NCBI GenBank assembly: GCA_019155205.2
Contig: JAHNZQ020000006.1
Span: 109,678-126,194 of the forward strand
Source: Gracilaria vermiculophylla
Lineage: Eukaryota > Rhodophyta > Florideophyceae > Gracilariales > Gracilariaceae
Reading direction: 5' to 3'
Length of the DNA: 16,517 nucleotides
Positions 7,544 to 16,418 of the stretch are shown piece by piece. Made by a program: the position numbers and the translations under genes. A model generated the notes under the pieces. The model made no database searches and was not told the DNA's origin. It worked only from the letters and a program-made list of their open reading frames with translations. Positions within the stretch are counted from its first letter, which is position 1; the number at the start of each line of letters is the position of its first letter.

Positions 7544-8005
7544 ATGACAAATTTTATTCAACCATATAATAACGACCCATTTGTTGGAAATTTATCAACA
7601 CCAATCAGTACATCAAGCTTCACCAAAAGTTTTTTAGGTAACTTACCAGCATACAGAAGAGGATTATCACCATTACTTAGAGGCCTAGAAATTGGTATGG
7701 CACATGGATACTTTTTAATAGGACCTTTCGATAAGCTAGGTCCTTTAAGAAATACAGATATTGCATTATTATCAGGCTTTTTATCAGCTGTAGGTTTAAT
7801 TGTTATTTTAACAACATGCTTATCAATGTATGGTGCTGTTTCGTTTAATGGTGTAAAAGATGAAACAAAAGATATGTTACAAACATCTAATGGCTGGAGC
7901 CAATTCACAGCTGGTTTTTTAGTTGGTGCTGTTGGTGGTGCTGGATTCGCGTATTTATTGCTAGCAAATTTTCCAATCATACAAAATCTTGGAATATCTA
8001 CATAA
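7544..8005 (+). CDS. psaL: PsaL, photosystem I reaction centre subunit XI
   Basis: PsaL is the membrane subunit through which photosystem I forms trimers in cyanobacteria. The 153-aa product has the conserved N-terminus [19 protein letters not shown], then [24 protein letters not shown] across residues about 34-58, and the segment [13 protein letters not shown]. Membrane helices lie at about 75-97 and 118-142. Length matches red algal PsaL. It is a single plus-strand gene among minus-strand neighbours, divergent from petL and convergent with trnT. The ATG at 7544 is the first in frame; no strong Shine-Dalgarno is seen. Confidence 0.98.
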   Translation: MTNFIQPYNNDPFVGNLSTPISTSSFTKSFLGNLPAYRRGLSPLLRGLEIGMAHGYFLIGPFDKLGPLRNTDIALLSGFLSAVGLIVILTTCLSMYGAVSFNGVKDETKDMLQTSNGWSQFTAGFLVGAVGGAGFAYLLLANFPIIQNLGIST

Positions 8006-8038
8006 TTTACTGCGAGAACAGCATTAGTATTGACATTA

Positions 8039-8111
8039 AGCTAGTAAAGGGACTTGAACCCATAACCTGCTGATTACAAATCAGCTGCTCTACCAATTGA
8101 GCTATACTAGC
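8039..8111 (-). tRNA. trnT(ugu): tRNA-Thr (anticodon UGU)
   Basis: The 73-nt minus-strand gene has acceptor GCTAGTA/TACTAGC, D-arm AGCTCAATTGGTAGAGC, anticodon stem CTGAT/ATCAG around loop TTTGTAA (anticodon TGT), and T-arm ATGGG-TTCAAGT-CCCTT closed by at least three regular pairs. The discriminator is T. CCA is not encoded. It sits 33 bp beyond the psaL stop on the opposite strand. Confidence 0.94.
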
Positions 8112-8203
8112 ACTATATAAGCTATAGATTGCTACGCAAATTATAGCTTAATCTTATTTTAAATAGAGTCTATAATTACCATAAAACTTATAAAATTAGA
8201 GTT

Positions 8204-8386
8204 TTACATAGTATTTTTTTTTCGTAAATTTTCTGCATAATAATTTATTGTTTCATCTAAACAGACGAAAGACCATCCAGTAGACATATCTATAGTTTCA
8301 TCTATATCTTGTTGAATATTAGAAAAATAGTAGTCGCCTAGGTCATTATTTTTTTCATAATAAATATCTTTAATATCTAAAGTCAT
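8204..8386 (-). CDS. Small hypothetical protein (60 aa)
   Basis: A 60-residue acidic reading frame starting from an ATG, MTLDIKDIYYEKNNDLGDYY, ending ENLRKKNTM. It has no membrane segment, no cysteine pair and no motif I recognise; the cytosol-like composition and the WSFVCLDETINYY segment suggest a small folded or helical protein. It lies between trnT and rpl28 in the same orientation as rpl28 and trxA, where a conserved small plastid ORF would be plausible. No Shine-Dalgarno is evident. It could be real or chance; the composition is less Asn/Lys-biased than random AT-rich frames here, which favours real. Confidence 0.5.
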   Translation of the reverse strand: MTLDIKDIYYEKNNDLGDYYFSNIQQDIDETIDMSTGWSFVCLDETINYYAENLRKKNTM

Positions 8387-8546
8387 TATTTTTTGTCCTT
8401 ATTATTTAATATTAATCCATTGCTATTAAGATTAACCAGAATCCTATTCATTAAAATTTTAGAGTAGTATACTGATTATGAATACAAAAGTGATGAGACT
8501 AGTATAACATATTTACTTAATCTTGTCACTATCATAAACTAACGTT

Positions 8547-8741
8547 TTACAAATTCTTTTTATATACAGACTTAAGTGCCTTTGTTGAAATCCTAATTTT
8601 TATCCAACATTGTTTTTTAGTTGACCATATTTTTTTTTTCTGTAAGTTTATGTGTTGTTTTTTCTTAGTTCTTATATGTGAGTGAGATACTTGATATGCA
8701 TTGTTTGATTTTTTACCGGAAATTTGACAAATTCTAGTCAT
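8547..8741 (-). CDS. rpl28: 50S ribosomal protein bL28
   Basis: The 64-residue product starts MTRICQISGKKSNNAYQVSH and continues SHIRTKKKQHINLQKKKIW, the bL28 pattern in which C..tGK....g..vSHs..kTkr....Nlq.k....g is conserved. It is highly basic, as expected of a large-subunit protein, and of normal plastid length. The ATG at 8741 is 20 bp after the trxA stop on the same strand, so trxA-rpl28 likely form one transcript. Confidence 0.94.
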   Translation of the reverse strand: MTRICQISGKKSNNAYQVSHSHIRTKKKQHINLQKKKIWSTKKQCWIKIRISTKALKSVYKKNL

Positions 8742-8761
8742 ATTATTTTTAGCTTATTAAA

Positions 8762-9094
8762 TTATTCTTGTGATAATAAATGTTTATTTAGAGTATTAAT
8801 TAAAGTTGATAATGGCACAGCTCCAATTACTGTATCAACTCTTACACCATTTTTAAATAACATTAAAGTTGGTATACTTCTGATACCGTATTCTGCTGCT
8901 ACAGTGGGATTTCTATCTGTATTAATTTTTACTACTTTTACTGTACTTTCATATTCATGAGCTACTTCATTAACTACAGGTGCTACCATTCTACAAGGTC
9001 CACACCAAGGTGCACCAAAATCAACTAAAACAATTTTACTACAGTTTATAACTTCTACTTCAAAATTTGAATCCATTACTTGTATGATAGACAA
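8762..9094 (-). CDS. trxA: Thioredoxin, with a non-ATG (TTG) start
   Basis: Plastid-encoded thioredoxin reduces disulfides of stromal target proteins. The active site WCGPC lies at residues 30-34 of the 110-aa product (catalytic Cys31 and Cys34), followed by family sequence [20 protein letters not shown] and the cis-Pro motif SIPTLMLF. I place the start at the TTG at 9094, giving [11 protein letters not shown]. This matches the usual red algal start, and GGAG (9107-9104) lies nine bases upstream. Only an in-frame ATG at 9076 competes, which would remove the first beta strand; a TTG at 9109 has no Shine-Dalgarno. Oddly, residue 27 is Gly where thioredoxins almost always have Trp (DFWA.WCGPC becomes [10 protein letters not shown]). 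Function is otherwise expected. Confidence 0.93.
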   Translation of the reverse strand: MSIIQVMDSNFEVEVINCSKIVLVDFGAPWCGPCRMVAPVVNEVAHEYESTVKVVKINTDRNPTVAAEYGIRSIPTLMLFKNGVRVDTVIGAVPLSTLINTLNKHLLSQE

Positions 9095-9103
9095 AATACA
9101 TTT

Positions 9104-9107
9104 CTCC
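9104..9107 (-). promoter_or_regulatory. Shine-Dalgarno deciding the trxA start
   Basis: GGAG on the minus strand, nine bases upstream of the TTG at 9094. It supports that TTG over the TTG at 9109, which overlaps this site, and over the ATG at 9076. Confidence 0.5.
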
Positions 9108-9168
9108 AAAATTAGTTACTTGCTTACTTAATCCTAGCATAAAAAACTTAAATTCACTATTTTATAAA

Positions 9169-9193
9169 AAATATTTCTTTACAAGAAATATTT
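9169..9193. repeat. Perfect 11-bp inverted repeat upstream of rbcL
   Basis: AAATATTTCTT and AAGAAATATTT flank a three-base loop (TAC). The hairpin lies in the 278-bp spacer between the divergent trxA and rbcL genes. It could be a transcript boundary or a symmetrical regulatory site; the sequence alone does not decide. Confidence 0.6.
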
Positions 9194-9239
9194 ATATTAA
9201 AATTTCTTATCATATATATAAATAAAAATTCAAATCGTA

Positions 9240-9300
9240 GAGGATGATATAGTGGTAGATTTATATTTAGGGATAACTAAATTAATAAAATCTAGTCCTC
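9240..9300 (+). promoter_or_regulatory. Nested stem-loop element in the rbcL upstream region
   Basis: GAGGA (9240-9244) can pair with TCCTC (9296-9300). Inside, TAGATTTAT (9256-9264) pairs with ATAAAATCTA (9285-9294) with one bulged A, and ATTTAG (9265-9270) pairs with CTAAAT (9277-9282) around a GGATAA loop. The element ends 72 bp before the rbcL ATG. Whether it acts as leader RNA or DNA depends on the transcription start, which is unknown. Confidence 0.45.
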
Positions 9301-9309
9301 AAGACTAAT

Positions 9310-9339
9310 TTGAAAAATTTAATTAGTTAGCTTTATATA
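9310..9339 (+). promoter_or_regulatory. Candidate bacterial-type promoter for rbcL
   Basis: TTGAAA (9310-9315) and TATATA (9334-9339) are 18 bases apart, a workable -35/-10 pair. It would give a leader of about 25-30 bases carrying the Shine-Dalgarno. In such AT-rich DNA the chance of a false match is high. Confidence 0.3.
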
Positions 9340-9345
9340 TTATGA

Positions 9346-10839
<1,494 letters not shown>

Positions 10840-10928
10840 ATCAAGTAAGTAAACAGGATTTAAAAACAAATCAAATGCGTCTATAAAAAAAGCTAAATCA
10901 AATAGCCAAAATAAAGATTGATTATTAT

Positions 10929-10934
10929 AAGGAG
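10929..10934 (+). promoter_or_regulatory. Shine-Dalgarno supporting the GTG start of rbcS
   Basis: AAGGAG ends nine bases before the GTG at 10944. No ATG is positioned to use it. Confidence 0.75.
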
Positions 10935-10943
10935 TATAAAACA

Positions 10944-11360
10944 GTGAGACTAACACAAGGAACTTTTTCGTTTCTACCTGACCTAACTGATGAACAAATC
11001 ACAAGTCAACTTCAATATGCGATTTCTCAGAACTGGGCAGTTAATATTGAATACACAGATGATCCACATCCAAGAAACAACTACTGGGAACTATGGGGAT
11101 TACCTTTATTTGATGTAAAGGATGCTGCGACTATCATGTATGAAATTAAGAGTTGCCGTGAACAATGTTCTAACTATTACGTAAAAGTAAATGCATTTGA
11201 TAACACAAGAGGTGTTGAAAGTTGTTCTCTATCATTTATCGTTCAAAGACCAGCTGTAGAAAATGGTTTTGAACTTGTTAGAACTGAAGATATCAGCAGA
11301 AACCAAAAATACTGCTTCCGTAGTTATGCTACTAGCAAACCAGAAGGTCTTAGATACTAA
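10944..11360 (+). CDS. rbcS: RuBisCO small subunit, red type, GTG start
   Basis: The small subunit caps the large-subunit octamer and tunes RuBisCO catalysis. The 138-aa product starts at GTG with sequence MRLTQGTFSFLPDLTDEQI, the normal red-type N-terminus. Conserved segments follow: NWAVNIEYTDDPHPRNNYWELWGLPLF (about 30-56) and ACREQ-like SCREQCSNYYVKVNAFDN. The C-terminal part from about residue 110 (FELVRTEDISRNQKYCFRSY) is the beta-hairpin extension specific to red-type small subunits, which lines the central pore. It follows rbcL after a 104-bp A-rich spacer, and both are almost certainly co-transcribed. A 15-bp perfect hairpin lies 22 bp after the stop, before cbbX. Confidence 0.98.
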   Translation: MRLTQGTFSFLPDLTDEQITSQLQYAISQNWAVNIEYTDDPHPRNNYWELWGLPLFDVKDAATIMYEIKSCREQCSNYYVKVNAFDNTRGVESCSLSFIVQRPAVENGFELVRTEDISRNQKYCFRSYATSKPEGLRY

Positions 11361-11382
11361 TCTTAAACTAGCTTAATAATAA

Positions 11383-11415
11383 TTGAAAAAATATAGTAAT
11401 ACTATATTTTTTCAA
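11383..11415 (+). terminator. Perfect 15-bp hairpin between rbcS and cbbX
   Basis: TTGAAAAAATATAGT and its exact reverse complement surround the loop AAT, and cbbX starts 19 bp later. It probably defines or protects the 3' end of the rbcL-rbcS mRNA, lowering cbbX expression relative to the structural genes. Confidence 0.75.
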
Positions 11416-11434
11416 CTTAAAAATTAAAATTAAA

Positions 11435-12319
11435 ATGACCACAAAACAAACAACAGACACTTTATTAAACTTAAAAGAAGAATACGATAAAACAAAAATA
11501 CAAGAAATTCTTGACGAACTAGAACAAGAGCTTATAGGATTAAAACCTGTAAAAACAAGAATTAAAGAAATAGCTGCTCTACTACTGATAGATCGATTAA
11601 GAAATCAACTCGAATTAGTTTCTGGTAGTCCTGGCCTACATATGTCATTTACTGGAAGTCCAGGTACAGGTAAAACTACTGTAGCAATGAAAATGGCAGA
11701 TATACTTCATAGACTTAATTATATTAGGAAAGGCCATTTACTAACAGTAACAAGAGATGACTTAGTAGGACAATATATAGGTCATACTGCACCAAAAACC
11801 AAAGAAGTTCTGAAGCAAGCTATGGGAGGTGTGCTTTTTATTGATGAAGCATATTATTTATATAAACCAGATAATGAAAGAGATTACGGTGCAGAAGCAA
11901 TTGAAATTCTTTTACAAGTAATGGAAAATCAAAGAGACGACTTAGTTGTTATATTTGCTGGCTATAAAGATAAAATGGACAAGTTCTATGAATCTAATCC
12001 GGGACTTTCATCAAGAGTAACAAATCATGTAGATTTTCCGGATTATACTGCAGAAGAATTGTTAGAAATCGCTAAGTTGATGTTAGAAGAACAGCAATAT
12101 AAATTTGCAAGTGATGCAAATGAAGTTTTATTAGATTATGCAAATAGGAGAATGAAACAACCTCATTTCGCAAATGCTAGAAGCATTAGAAATGCTATAG
12201 ATAGAGCAAGAATGAGACAAGCAAATCGAATTTTTTTAAGCGGTGACAAAATTTTAACAAAAGCAGACTTAACCACTATTCAATCTGAAGATATATTAAA
12301 AAGTAGGTTATTTAATTAA
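11435..12319 (+). CDS. cbbX: CbbX, red-type RuBisCO activase (AAA+)
   Basis: CbbX is the AAA+ motor that removes inhibitory sugar phosphates from red-type RuBisCO by pulling on the RbcL C-terminus, using ATP and activated by ribulose bisphosphate. The 294-aa product has Walker [10 protein letters not shown] (74-82), the pore loop YIGHTA (114-119), Walker B VLFIDEAY (133-140), sensor 1 VIFAGY (172-177), the arginine-finger region NPGLSSRV (188-195) and a sensor-2 segment [13 protein letters not shown] near residue 250. All key parts are present. It directly follows rbcS across a hairpin, the classic red-type arrangement. The start is an ATG without a clear Shine-Dalgarno. Older annotations call it cfxQ. 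Confidence 0.98.
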   Translation: MTTKQTTDTLLNLKEEYDKTKIQEILDELEQELIGLKPVKTRIKEIAALLLIDRLRNQLELVSGSPGLHMSFTGSPGTGKTTVAMKMADILHRLNYIRKGHLLTVTRDDLVGQYIGHTAPKTKEVLKQAMGGVLFIDEAYYLYKPDNERDYGAEAIEILLQVMENQRDDLVVIFAGYKDKMDKFYESNPGLSSRVTNHVDFPDYTAEELLEIAKLMLEEQQYKFASDANEVLLDYANRRMKQPHFANARSIRNAIDRARMRQANRIFLSGDKILTKADLTTIQSEDILKSRLFN

Positions 12320-12406
12320 TAAAATACGCAATATTCTTAATTGTTATTGACAATTATTAGATAAATTGTATACATTATACTTATGTGAAACAATATTTTA
12401 TAAACA

Positions 12407-12477
12407 GGCGGTATGGCCAAGCGGTAAGGCAGAGGATTGCAAATCCTTTATCCCCAGTTCGAATCTGGGTACCGCCT
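12407..12477 (+). tRNA. trnC(gca): tRNA-Cys (anticodon GCA)
   Basis: The 71-nt gene has acceptor GGCGGTA/TACCGCC, D-arm GCC...GGC, anticodon stem AGGAT/ATCCT around loop TGCAA with the flanking bases (anticodon GCA), and T-arm CCCAG-TTCGAAT-CTGGG. The discriminator is T. It stands 37 bp upstream of trnL(UAA), same strand. Confidence 0.96.
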
Positions 12478-12514
12478 AAATTAAATAAAGTGTATATTAT
12501 GTAAATAACTCGAC

Positions 12515-12600
12515 GGGGATGTGGTGGAATGGTAGACACAACAGACTTAAAATCTGTTGATCTTTTATTGATCGTGAGGGTTCAAGTCCCTCCATCCCCA
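12515..12600 (+). tRNA. trnL(uaa): tRNA-Leu (anticodon UAA), no intron
   Basis: The 86-nt class II tRNA has acceptor GGGGATG/CATCCCC, anticodon stem ACAGA/TCTGT around loop CTTAAAA, a long variable arm with a GATC/GATC stem, and T-arm GAGGG-TTCAAGT-CCCTC with discriminator A. The group I intron typical of this gene in cyanobacteria and green plastids is absent. Confidence 0.97.
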
Positions 12601-12705
12601 TTAGAATAAATATTTATATTTTTACTACAAAATAATTAACTTATATTTCTATAATATTCTTAAAAGACTGAAATATTAATATATAAATAAAATAAGAATA
12701 TATCT

Positions 12706-12936
12706 ATGTGTATATGTATTAATTGTAGACATATAAAGAAATGTAAAATTTACAAATTTATAGAAGAACAACATCAAGGAGAAATAATAAAAATTTATAG
12801 TTCTATCTTTTGTCCATCAGACACAATTATATCTGTAAATATGAAAAAGGATAAGAGTAATATAATATTAGATTGGGATTTAAAAGAATGTTCGTCATTT
12901 GCTGAAAAGCCAAACAACTGGAATATATTCCAATAA
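12706..12936 (+). CDS. ycf34: Ycf34, Fe-S protein linked to photosynthetic electron transport
   Basis: The 76-residue product begins MCICINCRHIKKCKIY, with cysteines at 2, 4, 7 and 13, exactly the Ycf34 signature. The middle EEQHQGE matches the family's HQ motif, and the C-terminus ILDWDLKECSSFAEKPNNW matches the E.eWDv.gC.sF.ee...W pattern. In cyanobacteria Ycf34 binds an iron-sulfur cluster and influences photosynthetic electron transport. Length is slightly short but normal for the family. It is convergent with ilvH, 22 bp between the stop codons. The start ATG lacks an obvious Shine-Dalgarno. Confidence 0.93.
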   Translation: MCICINCRHIKKCKIYKFIEEQHQGEIIKIYSSIFCPSDTIISVNMKKDKSNIILDWDLKECSSFAEKPNNWNIFQ

Positions 12937-12958
12937 ACATAATATCACTAAATGTTTT

Positions 12959-13501
12959 TTAATAAGATATGTCTTGATAACTTAAAGTTTTTTTGAGGAA
13001 TTCAGTGTTAACATTAGACTCTCTAACTAATGCTATTTTACCGGTTCTTGCAATTTGAAGTATCTTGTACTGAGAAAGTAATTGCTGTATGGCAAAGATT
13101 TTACCAGGATCTCCTGATACTTCTATTGTTAAAGACTGAATTGACATATCTACTACCTTAGCTCTAAAGATATTAGCTATTTCTAGTATATGAGAACGAG
13201 AAGTATTAGAAGCAAATACTTTAAACAAGACTAATTCACGCTCAATACATGGTAAATTAGTAATATTTTTAACATCGATAATATTAATTAATTTATTTAA
13301 TTGTTTAATTATTTGTTCAATGGTTCTATTATCACCTCTAACAGTCATTGTAATTCTAGAAATTCCTTGTTGTTCAGCAGGACCAACAGCTAAACTATCA
13401 ATATTAAAACCTCGCCTAGCAAATAAACCAGATATTCTAGATAAAACACCAGATTCATCTTCAACAAGAACAGATAGGGTATGTTTCATAACGTATTTCA
13501 T
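12959..13501 (-). CDS. ilvH: Acetolactate synthase regulatory (small) subunit
   Basis: IlvH activates acetolactate synthase and makes it sensitive to feedback by branched-chain amino acids. The 180-aa product has an N-terminal ACT domain (residues about 5-80) with [28 protein letters not shown] and the GP motif [16 protein letters not shown], then the linker [12 protein letters not shown] and the C-terminal domain with EVSGDPGKI. The ATG at 13501 gives MKYVMKHTL; an ATG at 13489 gives MKHTL, the usual family start, so the true protein may be four residues shorter. The catalytic subunit gene is not in this window. It diverges from infC. Confidence 0.96.
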   Translation of the reverse strand: MKYVMKHTLSVLVEDESGVLSRISGLFARRGFNIDSLAVGPAEQQGISRITMTVRGDNRTIEQIIKQLNKLINIIDVKNITNLPCIERELVLFKVFASNTSRSHILEIANIFRAKVVDMSIQSLTIEVSGDPGKIFAIQQLLSQYKILQIARTGKIALVRESNVNTEFLKKTLSYQDISY

Positions 13502-13621
13502 ATAATTAATTTATATAAGCATATGTCTAATATTATAATAATTTACATGTTTTTACCAATAGTTTAGAATATACGAAAATAATACTTAAACATTAATACA
13601 TCAATTAGGTAAGAAAAATAG

Positions 13622-14149
13622 TTGAAAAAAAAATACGATAACGAATTCTTAATCAATGAATCCATTAGTTACCCTCAAATACGCTTAATTAACTCTACTG
13701 GAGAACAAATCGGTATCTATTCATCTAACGAAGCATTGAATTTAGCTTTACAAGAAGGACTGGATTTAGTTTTAATTAGTGATAAATCACAACCACCTGT
13801 ATGTAAAATAATTGACTACGGTAAGTATAAATTTAGTCAAGAAAAGAAAGCCAAAGAAGCAAAGAAAAAGCAGCATAATACAATTTTAAAAGAAGTGAAA
13901 ATGCGATATAAAATTGAAGAACATGATTATAAAGTAAGAATAAATCAAGCACTTCGTTTTTTACAATCAGGAGATAAAGTAAAAGCAACAATAATCTTAA
14001 AAGGTAGAGAAATACAGCATACTAATTTAGCAATTGAACTACTGAAAAAAATGGCAATAGATTTAAAAGATAATTCTACCATTCAACAAACACCTACAAA
14101 AGATGGTCGAAATATAACTATGATCTTGAATCCTAATAAAAAATTATAA
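13622..14149 (+). CDS. infC: Translation initiation factor IF-3, non-ATG start
   Basis: IF-3 binds the small ribosomal subunit and checks start-codon pairing. The 175-residue product shows the N-domain ([49 protein letters not shown]), the Lys-rich linker (about 73-85) and the C-domain ([19 protein letters not shown], then [18 protein letters not shown]). The first internal Met is residue 94, so no ATG can be the start. The TTG at 13622 directly follows an in-frame TAG stop and is the first possible start; an ATT a little downstream is an alternative. The only Shine-Dalgarno-like sequence is a weak AGGTAAG. rps4 follows 81 bp later. Confidence 0.93.
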   Translation: MKKKYDNEFLINESISYPQIRLINSTGEQIGIYSSNEALNLALQEGLDLVLISDKSQPPVCKIIDYGKYKFSQEKKAKEAKKKQHNTILKEVKMRYKIEEHDYKVRINQALRFLQSGDKVKATIILKGREIQHTNLAIELLKKMAIDLKDNSTIQQTPTKDGRNITMILNPNKKL

Positions 14150-14230
14150 AGTTGTAGAAACCTATTAGATTTTATTTAAAATATAGTACACTTATCATAA
14201 AATTATATAAATTATAGAAAAGGAAAAATA

Positions 14231-14836
14231 ATGTCTCGTTATAGAGGACCAAGATTAAGAATTACAAGACGTTTAGGCGATTTACCAGGATTAACTAAAA
14301 AACAAAGTAAAAAAACATCACCTTCTGGAGAACATGGACAACAGGTTCGCAAACCATCAGAATATTCTTTACGTCTTGAAGAAAAACAAAAAATACGTTA
14401 CAACTACGGCATAAACGAGAAACAGCTCTTGAAAAATATTAAAACAGCAAAAAAAGTACAAGGATCTACAGGTGTAATATTACTTCAAATACTAGAAATG
14501 AGGCTAGATAATACTTTATTTAGATTAGGTATGGCACCAACTATACCAGCAGCTAGGCAACTAGTTAATCATAAACATATTTTAGTAAATAATAATATCG
14601 TTTCAATATGTAGTTATCAATGTAAACCTGGTGATATAATTAGTGTAAAAAATAAAGATTCTTCTAATGCTATAGTTAAAAAATATATAGAAAACCCAGG
14701 ACTTGCAAATCTACCAAACCACTTAGAAATGGATAAAAAAAACATGAAAGCTAAAGTTAATGGAATCATTGAAAGAGACTGGGTAGGAATTCAACTCAAT
14801 GAGTTATTAGTTGTTGAATATTATTCTAAGAAATAG
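14231..14836 (+). CDS. rps4: 30S ribosomal protein uS4
   Basis: uS4 binds 16S rRNA early in small-subunit assembly. The 201-residue product starts [20 protein letters not shown], then carries [20 protein letters not shown] and the S4 RNA-binding domain (about 90-150) with [20 protein letters not shown] and [13 protein letters not shown]. The C-terminus [15 protein letters not shown] end ([13 protein letters not shown]) is typical. AAAGGA (14219-14224) lies six bases before the ATG. Length is normal for plastids. Confidence 0.98.
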   Translation: MSRYRGPRLRITRRLGDLPGLTKKQSKKTSPSGEHGQQVRKPSEYSLRLEEKQKIRYNYGINEKQLLKNIKTAKKVQGSTGVILLQILEMRLDNTLFRLGMAPTIPAARQLVNHKHILVNNNIVSICSYQCKPGDIISVKNKDSSNAIVKKYIENPGLANLPNHLEMDKKNMKAKVNGIIERDWVGIQLNELLVVEYYSKK

Positions 14837-14887
14837 TATCTATAGAACTAAATATATAATATTAAAAAGTTTCGAGATAATAACTAA

Positions 14888-16396
14888 TTACCAATTACTA
14901 GGTTGTCGACTTGTAAGAGACCAAAAAATTCTACAGCATAATGTTTTAACAAATAGTTGCTGGCTTAATAACCAATTTTTTATAGTATATTCATTTTTTA
15001 AATTAACTTGCAGATATTTTTTAATAAAAAAATAGTTTTCAAATGAAGGTAAAAATATCATGTTATCAAGTGATTTTGTATCTTTTTCGTCTCTAAGCAC
15101 AAATTCTAGATTTGAAACTGAAATCTGAGGACGGCTAGGTAACTTCAAACCTGAGTTTTCCTTAACAAGCTTTTGCCAAGCATTAATAGCAGTATCATAA
15201 TTAAGGAAGCAAGTATTAAGGTAATTATATTTTTTAAAAAAATATATCTTATTAGATTTTATTTCTTGCTCATTACCACTTTTCATGTATAAAGATTGGA
15301 TTCTGTATAATGGCTGTCCCTGAAAAAAATTATATCCATGTCTCTGATTATGGTCAAAATGAATATTTCTATACTTAGAATATTTTTTTAATAAAAGACT
15401 AACCTCTGTTAGATCTGGCACTACACAAAAATTTATCGTATTTTTATAATAAGATTTTAGTTTATTATATAAATATATATTAGAAGGAATAATTTTTATA
15501 TTAGATAGATTAGTGGATTGTTTATTTTTATAAATTATGTAATTTTTATACTCTACAGCATCATAATAGTTTATAAATAGTAAACAAGTATAGTTATTCT
15601 TATGACCATAACCATTTAAAAACTTGCTCATAAAACTATTAAAAAGATTATTATTATTTATATTATTTGATAATACATCAACAGATTCAGACATAATAAT
15701 ATCATTATGATTATTAACTAAAATAAAGAAAGGCAATGATTTATTCAAATTTATTGTACTTTGATTATTAAGATTTCCTAACAAAGTTTTCTTAAAATCA
15801 ATAGACTTTAAAGTAGCTAAATCTAAAAACTTAGACCAAACATATCTTATATATGTTTTTTTATTATCTTCTAAACTAGTAACTACATAATCATTATTAT
15901 TTACTGAACTAATCCTAACTTTACCACTGATCAGATCTTTACTAAATCTAGTAAGAAAATTCCTATATTCTGTGGAATCATAAATAGATAAACCCATATT
16001 TCTTAATTGATTAATGTAATCAAGAACAAATTTATTAGAAGTTGATAAAAAGACTGTTTCTTGAAAACAGTAATTAATAAGTTTTTGAAATAAGTTACGA
16101 GACAAAAGTCTGTCATAATTATTACTAGCGTTAAAATATTCCGAACTATTCTCATTAGCTTGCTCTTTCATCACGAGAAGAGCTTTATTGGAATAGAGAT
16201 CATGATTTTGACGAATTATATTGTATTTAATATGGTCTCTTTGTCGTAACAAAAAATTTGAATAGTGATTTTTTTGATACATCAAAAACATAATAAAATT
16301 AGATAAAAGCATTGAGATAAATAAAATAAAAAAGAAATAATAATTAAATATACTATACATAAAGTATATAATAATATGAAATATTACAAGAGGCAT
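14888..16396 (-). CDS. ycf80: Large plastid ORF, Ycf80-like with Tic22-type features
   Basis: The 502-aa product starts with a strongly hydrophobic N-terminus (about residues 3-39, one or two membrane helices) and is then hydrophilic, Asn/Lys/Tyr-rich. Two segments look like Tic22-type units: CLLFINYYDAVEYKN (about 268-282), and later GQPLYRIQSLYMK with TCFLNYDTAINAWQKLV (about 374-415), both carrying the pattern of a strand followed by a D-A helix seen in Tic22 (P.F.i... and FL...dA...). Tic22 helps protein import between the envelope membranes. Red algal plastids carry an ORF of this size, ycf80, near ssrA; I apply that name by length, context and these motifs, not by recognised full similarity. 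It starts 23 bp from the tmRNA 3' end. Confidence 0.55.
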   Translation of the reverse strand: MPLVIFHIIIYFMYSIFNYYFFFILFISMLLSNFIMFLMYQKNHYSNFLLRQRDHIKYNIIRQNHDLYSNKALLVMKEQANENSSEYFNASNNYDRLLSRNLFQKLINYCFQETVFLSTSNKFVLDYINQLRNMGLSIYDSTEYRNFLTRFSKDLISGKVRISSVNNNDYVVTSLEDNKKTYIRYVWSKFLDLATLKSIDFKKTLLGNLNNQSTINLNKSLPFFILVNNHNDIIMSESVDVLSNNINNNNLFNSFMSKFLNGYGHKNNYTCLLFINYYDAVEYKNYIIYKNKQSTNLSNIKIIPSNIYLYNKLKSYYKNTINFCVVPDLTEVSLLLKKYSKYRNIHFDHNQRHGYNFFQGQPLYRIQSLYMKSGNEQEIKSNKIYFFKKYNYLNTCFLNYDTAINAWQKLVKENSGLKLPSRPQISVSNLEFVLRDEKDTKSLDNMIFLPSFENYFFIKKYLQVNLKNEYTIKNWLLSQQLFVKTLCCRIFWSLTSRQPSNW

Positions 16397-16418
16397 TCAT
16401 CAATGAAAATATAAAAAA

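Noticed and set aside
7558..7980. 140-aa open frame on the minus strand
   Set aside because: It lies wholly antisense to psaL, which is unmistakable; the antisense frame has no recognisable family or start signal.
8724..8960. 78-aa open frame on the plus strand
   Set aside because: It is antisense to the trxA coding region and the start of rpl28, with no family resemblance.
9240..9300. A tRNA gene upstream of rbcL
   Set aside because: The D-arm-like ATAGTGGTAGA and terminal stem are suggestive, but there is no T-arm or anticodon arm; kept only as a structured element.
13320..13505. 61-aa plus-strand frame
   Set aside because: Antisense to the conserved ACT domain of ilvH.
14811..15035. 74-aa plus-strand frame
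   Set aside because: Starts inside the rps4 end and runs antisense to the large minus-strand ORF; no motifs.
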